Positions 6,530 through 11,011 of a stretch of 11,011 nucleotides of DNA are shown here, piece after piece. The notes below the pieces were generated by a model that ran no database searches, had not been told where the DNA came from, and worked only from the letters and a program-made list of their open reading frames with translations. Positions within the stretch are counted from its first letter, which is position 1; each line of letters opens with the position of its first letter. Made by a program: the position numbers and the translations under genes. Source of the stretch: Mucilaginibacter sp. UBA4741 (GTDB lineage: Bacteria; Bacteroidota; Bacteroidia; Sphingobacteriales; Sphingobacteriaceae); contig DHIR01000288.1 of assembly GCA_002403905.1 (NCBI GenBank), positions 1 to 11,011 on the forward strand, given 5' to 3'.

Positions 6530-9256
6530 TTAAACCTGCCTTATCACAAAATAGGGCTGATTGTTTCGCATCTCATTAAAGCCAGGATATAGGATAACCG
6601 ATTTCGGGCTTTCTTCCAATTCAAAATAATACTCCAACGGGTAAGGCGATTGGGTATAAGCTGCCGGTATAGTTGCTGTATAACTATTCCCTGTTGCTTT
6701 CATTTCCACACTTTCATGTCTTTCGGCCATGTTAACGTGCCTGTAATATAACCGTGCTGATGCCGGCATTTTATCAAAAGCTATATGCAGGTTAATCGCA
6801 CTGCCGGGTGCAAAGGTTTTAAGCTGCACATGACTGCATTTAGCAACGGCACGGCTGGTACGGTTTAGACAGGCGTTAACAGCTATAACAGCTACGGGCT
6901 GTCGTGTATCATTAGGTTTGGCATCATCCAGTATCTTGCTCATGCGGTCAACGTCTTTATCAATGCCTGCTTGCCTATCCAACCAGTGCCCGCGCAGCCA
7001 CGGGTTTTCGCCGGCGGTTACGTCTTTCATGTAAACACCGTCTGCTACCTTAGCCAGTTTGGCCCAATGAGCGCTAGCTGCTTTATATTGTTTTAACGCT
7101 TCTTCTAAAGCGGTACGGTCACCTGTTTGCTCATAGACGTTATACAGCACAGCCGATACAAACTTAGCGGCAAAAAATCGCCCTAAACCTGCCTGCATAG
7201 TTATGTCTACCGCCCAGCGCCGGTACTCCGGTTTTGCTTTGTTGATGGCTTTTGCACTTGCCTGATGTAAGGTACTTTCGGCAGTATCGGCAGCATCATA
7301 GAGCCATTGCGCAACCTCAAGCGGTGTATATTTACCGCTGTGCTTGCCAGTTACCAGCTCTTTAGCAAAATCATTAATAGTTGAAAACAACTGCGGATCG
7401 GCCGGGCTAACCGCGCCAAAAACATGCGGCGATGGTGTATCTCCTATTTGATCGCGCAGTACAGCAACTATAGACATATTGGTATACATCTCCGGCCAGT
7501 AAGCATTGTTAGCTGCCGACTCGCCATGAGCGGTTAATATGGTTGGTAATATACGGGTTGCATGAGCAAGCGCCTGCTGCGCGCCTGGCGCGCCTGCACC
7601 AAAGTTTTTGCGCAAATAACGTTGCCAAACATCATTATCCGTATCGGGGTTATAAAGCGTGCGGCCAAATATCCGGAGGCTGTACAGGTATTTTTCCCAA
7701 TCCCAACGTGGGCGTAACGACACGTCCTCATATGCACACCGGTCACCGGCAATGCCCGAGCCACGCCTACCTTTAAAAGATAGCGGGTCCATCAAATCTA
7801 CCCCCGAGCTTCCGCAAAAGCTAAACGCGCGCGATTGTGCCGCACCCATTACCGGGTCGCCCCATAATAAAAAGCGTTGGGTCCCCGGCCATATACGGTG
7901 GACCACTTCGTATTTTTTATCTTCTTTTAAAAAATCACCATAACTATAGCGGGTAAAGCTGCGCGAACCCTCGCTTAAATTCATCAGTTTTGATGTTTTC
8001 TTATTAGGTTTAGGAATCTCCGGTTCGCGAATATCAGCTTGCATATATGGCATGCCCAGATGCTCCATCCAGTATTTAGGCGATATTGATACTGGCACGC
8101 CGGATGACAAAGCATTATTCAGCATTTCGGGGTCAAGCCCTTTGGCGTGCAGATTTATCGGTACCACGCGACCGCAATTGGCCACACCGCCAAATATAGT
8201 TTTCCAAAAATCGTAGCTACCTTCGGTTACCCCGCTCTCGCCATGGATACGCAAAGTTACACCGCTTATATTGGGGCATTCTTTTAACAGCAAACTGATG
8301 GCATCGCGGCAATAGGCCGCATGTGTTTCTTTGGTTAATCCTTCTATGGTATAATTAGCATTTGGGGCCTTTATCCACTCGTAGCCATGCATCCATATCC
8401 CCAGGTTAAAGTTCATGCCCCGGGCTACCGTTTGCTCGCTAATAAATTTCAACATCTTTAAGTTCTGGTCGCGTTCGGCATCCGGAAGCTGCGGTACGTG
8501 CACATTATAACCCGGCACAGATAACAAGAACGGATAGGCAAAAAGGAAATAAGCGTCGGTTACGCCAGTTAAAAAATCATAACCTAAGCCCAGCGATAAA
8601 TTAAAGCAGTTAAACCGTTGGGTAGCCAGCATGGTTAAATATTGGGGCCACATTTCGCGGTCGTTATACCAGGGTTTGTCTTCTATGTCACTGCAAAACA
8701 TGCGGTTTATTGACCGTACTTTATTTAAAGGTTTTTCTATTATTGGTTTTGATATATGTATAGATGATAATGCCGATGATGAACAATTAACCCTGTCTGT
8801 TAATTCTAACAGCGAATAAATTATCCCCCGCTCATCATGCCCGGTAGCTATTAGAATCGGACGGACACCATGTATAGCCGGGATCAATCCCATGGCCTCG
8901 GGGACAGCAGGGATATTGGCACCCGCCTTTTTAAGCAACGATTTAGCCATTGCCGACTTTGCTGACGCGACAGGTATACATAAATTACCGCTTATTGCCT
9001 TATCTATACTTGCACAATGCTGGATACTAACACCGTGAGCTTTAAGCGCTGTTTCCAGCTCTGTAATTGCCCATTGTACTGATGCTGACATCGCGATAGC
9101 ATCATTAGGGTCAACAACAAATGAAACGCCTTGTGCATTAAAATTGGCAAATCCCGCCAGGGGCAAACCTACAGTGGTGATGCCCATTATTTTTAAAAAA
9201 TGACGGCGGTCAAGTTCATAGTCCGTAGTATTTACGGGCAGGTTATTTTCAGTCAT
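6530..9256 (-). CDS. Tat-exported glycoside-hydrolase-like protein, 908 aa
   Basis: The N-terminus carries a twin-arginine signal: LDRRHFLKIMGI with Arg17-Arg18, followed by a hydrophobic stretch to about residue 37, so it is exported folded. Residues about 45-170 resemble the small alpha/beta domain that precedes the barrel in GH20, GH67 and GH115-like proteins, ending in the typical ATGHDERGIIYSLLEL segment (135-150). A barrel-like region follows (about 175-480), with aromatic and acidic strand ends such as GIWMHGYEW (284-292) and LRIHGESG (333-340). E338 or E343 is a possible catalytic residue. The rest is mainly helical (about 510-780), with a beta-rich C-terminal domain from about 800. 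I cannot assign a GH family or substrate; alpha-glucuronidase-like activity is one possibility. It is the first gene of an operon with the exported lactonase and diverges from the GH105 gene, suggesting a shared uronic-acid-containing glycan. Confidence 0.85.
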   Translation of the reverse strand: MTENNLPVNTTDYELDRRHFLKIMGITTVGLPLAGFANFNAQGVSFVVDPNDAIAMSASVQWAITELETALKAHGVSIQHCASIDKAISGNLCIPVASAKSAMAKSLLKKAGANIPAVPEAMGLIPAIHGVRPILIATGHDERGIIYSLLELTDRVNCSSSALSSIHISKPIIEKPLNKVRSINRMFCSDIEDKPWYNDREMWPQYLTMLATQRFNCFNLSLGLGYDFLTGVTDAYFLFAYPFLLSVPGYNVHVPQLPDAERDQNLKMLKFISEQTVARGMNFNLGIWMHGYEWIKAPNANYTIEGLTKETHAAYCRDAISLLLKECPNISGVTLRIHGESGVTEGSYDFWKTIFGGVANCGRVVPINLHAKGLDPEMLNNALSSGVPVSISPKYWMEHLGMPYMQADIREPEIPKPNKKTSKLMNLSEGSRSFTRYSYGDFLKEDKKYEVVHRIWPGTQRFLLWGDPVMGAAQSRAFSFCGSSGVDLMDPLSFKGRRGSGIAGDRCAYEDVSLRPRWDWEKYLYSLRIFGRTLYNPDTDNDVWQRYLRKNFGAGAPGAQQALAHATRILPTILTAHGESAANNAYWPEMYTNMSIVAVLRDQIGDTPSPHVFGAVSPADPQLFSTINDFAKELVTGKHSGKYTPLEVAQWLYDAADTAESTLHQASAKAINKAKPEYRRWAVDITMQAGLGRFFAAKFVSAVLYNVYEQTGDRTALEEALKQYKAASAHWAKLAKVADGVYMKDVTAGENPWLRGHWLDRQAGIDKDVDRMSKILDDAKPNDTRQPVAVIAVNACLNRTSRAVAKCSHVQLKTFAPGSAINLHIAFDKMPASARLYYRHVNMAERHESVEMKATGNSYTATIPAAYTQSPYPLEYYFELEESPKSVILYPGFNEMRNNQPYFVIRQV

Positions 9257-9273
9257 GGCAATAAGAGGTTATT

Positions 9274-9291
9274 AATTGGTTTAAAGCAATT
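9274..9291. promoter_or_regulatory. 18-bp quasi-palindrome, candidate operator
   Basis: AATTGGTTTAAAGCAATT matches its reverse complement at 16 of 18 positions, with AATTG/CAATT arms around a TTTAAA core. It sits 18 bases upstream of the start of the 908-residue gene. It overlaps a possible minus-strand -7 box TAAATTGC (9286-9293), with a TTG (9314-9316) 20 bases further upstream. A repressor bound there would block that promoter. AT-rich DNA makes chance symmetry likely, so this is tentative. Confidence 0.3.
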
Positions 9292-9402
9292 TACATGATA
9301 CTACATTTAAACGCAACAACTTATTAGCATAACTTATAGGTGTTAGGTATTTGTTACAATTACCCTTAGCAGAATCCAAGATACAGGATGATAAAAAATT
9401 CT

Positions 9403-9410
9403 TTAATTTG
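9403..9410 (+). promoter_or_regulatory. Possible -7 promoter box for the GH105 gene
   Basis: TTAATTTG differs from the Bacteroidota TAnnTTTG box at one position and ends 43 bases before ATG 9454. No TTTG -33 box is seen at the expected distance. It is the best candidate in the 197-bp divergent gap 9257-9453, which otherwise holds only AT-rich sequence. Confidence 0.25.
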
Positions 9411-9453
9411 CATTGATAAATACAGAGCCGTCTGCTTTTAAACCTATAAAATT

Positions 9454-9714
9454 ATGAGCCTGATAAAAAACGCAGTTGTTGCTATATGCTGCTTATCTTC
9501 GTTAACTATAAACGCGCAGGATAAATATTTTAGCAAATGGCCCACCGGCAGCAGCCCGCAGGAAATAGGTATCCGCGTTGCTAATCATTTTATAGAAACA
9601 CCGCACCCCAATTTTGGCTCGCCAAAACCACCTAAAAGTATTACTTATCCCGAAACATGCGCATGGTATGGCGCTTTGTTATTTGCAATGCTAACAATGA
9701 TAAGGATATGGTGA
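9454..9714 (+). CDS. GH105 unsaturated uronyl hydrolase, N-terminal fragment (frameshifted)
   Basis: This is the start of an exported GH105/GH88-type hydrolase. ATG 9454 opens a signal peptide ending INA before QDKY (cleavage about residue 21). The mature part includes the segment PETCAWYGALLFA (66-78), which belongs to the first helices of the alpha/alpha barrel. After A78 (base 9687) the frame goes wrong and ends in MLTMIRIW at 9714. The correct continuation, NANNDKDMVNK, lies in the -1 frame. Adding one A in the short A run at 9687-9688 (gcaatg to gcaaatg) joins the halves into a 373-residue protein, the normal size for the family. By itself this fragment cannot be active. It may be a real mutation or a sequencing error. 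Confidence 0.75.
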   Translation: MSLIKNAVVAICCLSSLTINAQDKYFSKWPTGSSPQEIGIRVANHFIETPHPNFGSPKPPKSITYPETCAWYGALLFAMLTMIRIW

Positions 9715-10574
9715 ATAAATTAAAAGAAAGATTTGAGCCTATTTTTGGAGTAGAAAGCAGCATGATCCCCGTGCCGGATATGGTAGATAATACCGTTTTT
9801 GGATCGGTGCCTTTAGAGTTGTATATCCAAACACACGATAAAAGATATCTTGATCTGGGCGTCAGCATAGCCGAAAAACAATGGACCTTGCGCGACAATC
9901 CCAGCCAGGCCTCGCAGGATCTGGCTGCCAAAGGACTATCTTGGCAAACCCGTTTATGGATAGACGATATGTTTATGATCACCACCATACAGGTACAAGC
10001 GTACCGTGCAACTGGGGATGAAAAATATATTAATCGCGCGGCTAAAGAAATGGTTTATTACCTGGAGCAATTGCAAAGGCCAAACGGGTTGTTTTATCAC
10101 GCGCCCGATGTTCCGTTTTTTTGGGCGAGAGGCAATGGCTGGATGGCAGCAGGCATGACGGGCTTATTAAGCGTATTACCTAAAAACAATGAATACAGGC
10201 CGGCCATTGTAGCTGGCTATAAAAAAATGATGGAAAGCCTTAAAAATTTCCAGGCCGAAAATGGTATGTGGCGCCAATTGGTTGATGATAAAGATGCCTG
10301 GTATGAAAGCTCAGGTACGGCTATGTTTACCTACGCCATGATAACCGGCGTAAAAAAAGGCTGGCTTAACCAAAATGAATATGGCCCTGTAGCGCGTAAA
10401 GCCTGGCTGGCGCTGATAACACACATTAACAGCAATGCCGATGTAGAAGATGTATGCGAGGGCACTAATAAAAAGAACGATCGCCAATATTATCTTGACC
10501 GTAAACACTTAACCGGCGATATGCACGGGCAGGCACCTACTTTATGGTGCGCTTATGCGCTATTGGCTAAATAA
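9657..10574 (+). CDS. GH105 unsaturated rhamnogalacturonyl/uronyl hydrolase, main fragment
   Basis: GH105 enzymes hydrate the 4,5-double bond of the unsaturated uronic acid left at the non-reducing end by polysaccharide lyases, releasing it from rhamnose or another sugar (YteR and YesR act on rhamnogalacturonan disaccharide). Genuine sequence begins at about 9687; the first residues from ATG 9657 are out of frame. Numbering on the restored 373-residue protein, LWIDDMFM (168-175) holds the Asp pair that includes the expected catalytic acid, and ARGNGW (225-230) is the family hallmark. ESSGTAMFTYA and HGQAPTLWCAYALL complete the pattern toward the C-terminus. All expected motifs are present, so only the one-base frameshift breaks it. 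The signal peptide is in the fragment at 9454, so the intact enzyme would be periplasmic. It is probably co-transcribed with the next gene, 63 bp downstream. Substrate chemistry within GH105 cannot be read from sequence. Confidence 0.88.
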   Translation: MRMVWRFVICNANNDKDMVNKLKERFEPIFGVESSMIPVPDMVDNTVFGSVPLELYIQTHDKRYLDLGVSIAEKQWTLRDNPSQASQDLAAKGLSWQTRLWIDDMFMITTIQVQAYRATGDEKYINRAAKEMVYYLEQLQRPNGLFYHAPDVPFFWARGNGWMAAGMTGLLSVLPKNNEYRPAIVAGYKKMMESLKNFQAENGMWRQLVDDKDAWYESSGTAMFTYAMITGVKKGWLNQNEYGPVARKAWLALITHINSNADVEDVCEGTNKKNDRQYYLDRKHLTGDMHGQAPTLWCAYALLAK

Positions 10575-10637
10575 AATATATATTGCTGACATCCCTTGTT
10601 TTGGGTTTGCCGTTTCTAAAGATTAATAGGTCTGTTT

Positions 10638-10976
10638 ATGAAATACGCTATCCTCTTTATAATTAGTTGTTTTTGCCTGCCTTGCGCAGCCATTCAACAA
10701 CCCGAAGGCTCAACAGCCAAGGATGATTATTGGACCATGCCGCAAAAACCTTATCAGCAACGAAGGTTAATGTATTTAAATTACTGCGCTGCCAATAGCA
10801 ATGAAGCCGGACGCGATGGTGTATTTCCACAAATTGCACGGTTAGAATTAGGGTTACCCGTAAACGAGGATATTGTAAGAAAAGGCATTGCTGTAGTTTA
10901 TCAAAACAGAGATTGTAATGATTTTACAGTTGGCGGGCTGGTGCGGTTATATTATATCAACGTGTTGTGCGATTAA
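10638..10976 (+). CDS. Exported unknown protein, probably truncated N-terminal part
   Basis: I do not recognise the family with confidence. ATG 10638 starts a clear signal peptide (MKYAILFIISCFCLPCAA, cleavage about residue 18). The mature part is helical, with conserved-looking pieces QRRLMYLNYCAAN, FPQIARLELGL and NRDCNDFTVGGLVRLYY. The last resembles a motif at the start of long secreted proteins of Bacteroidota glycan loci, which suggests this is only the first 100 or so residues of a much larger protein; that is a weak recollection. The frame stops at TAA 10974-10976. Reading on in the same frame gives KAKAYLR before a TGA at 10998, which could be residual coding sequence. The window ends 35 bases later, so completeness cannot be judged. 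It lies 63 bp after the GH105 gene, likely in the same operon. Confidence 0.6.
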   Translation: MKYAILFIISCFCLPCAAIQQPEGSTAKDDYWTMPQKPYQQRRLMYLNYCAANSNEAGRDGVFPQIARLELGLPVNEDIVRKGIAVVYQNRDCNDFTVGGLVRLYYINVLCD

Positions 10977-11011
10977 AAAGCCAAAGCATATTTAAGATGA
11001 TTTAGCGGTTT

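Noticed and set aside
7534..7943. Several small frames on both strands within the 908-residue gene
   Set aside because: They overlap a long intact gene and show no recognisable features.

Overview
The window looks like chromosomal DNA of a Bacteroidota member, most like Sphingobacteriaceae such as Mucilaginibacter or Pedobacter. This rests on moderate-to-low GC, weak or absent Shine-Dalgarno sequences, a Bacteroidota-type -7 box (TAnnTTTG) ahead of one gene, a lipobox-bearing TPR sensor kinase, and a carbohydrate-degrading gene set. The genus is an inference from style, not from a marker gene.

Layout. 11-61: a tandem-hairpin, REP-like intergenic element. 98-1339 (+): an exported protein of unknown family with a TIM-barrel-like pattern. 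1346-1711 (-): a small hypothetical protein, convergent with the previous gene. 1843-2973 (-): glycerate kinase. 2974-3231: a doubtful, hydrophobic, start-less reading frame. 3358-5390 (+): a TPR sensor histidine kinase split in two by a frame break at a perfect 20-bp palindrome. 5396-6529 and 6530-9256 (-): a two-gene operon. Its first gene is a large Tat-exported glycoside-hydrolase-like protein and its second is an exported YbhE/Pgl-type lactonase; the stop of the first abuts the start of the second. 9257-9453: a divergent regulatory gap with a quasi-palindrome. 9454-10574 (+): a GH105-type unsaturated uronyl hydrolase, also broken by a one-base frameshift. 10638-10976 (+): the start of an exported unknown protein whose reading frame stops early near the window end.

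Function. Taken together this is a periplasmic glycan, probably uronate or pectin-like, degradation neighbourhood. GH105 would remove the unsaturated uronic acid left by a polysaccharide lyase. The Tat-exported hydrolase-like protein and its coupled lactonase would process sugar or sugar-acid products. Glycerate kinase could feed glycerate into glycolysis. The pathway link is inference: there is no SusC/SusD pair, lyase or transporter in the window.

The most notable point is that two genes, and perhaps a third, have interrupted reading frames. One break coincides with a perfect palindrome and is neatly explained by a palindrome-templated 2-base insertion. Either the locus is decaying or the assembly carries indel errors. 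I see no CRISPR array, tRNA, rRNA or insertion sequence, and no clear evidence of an entirely new system.
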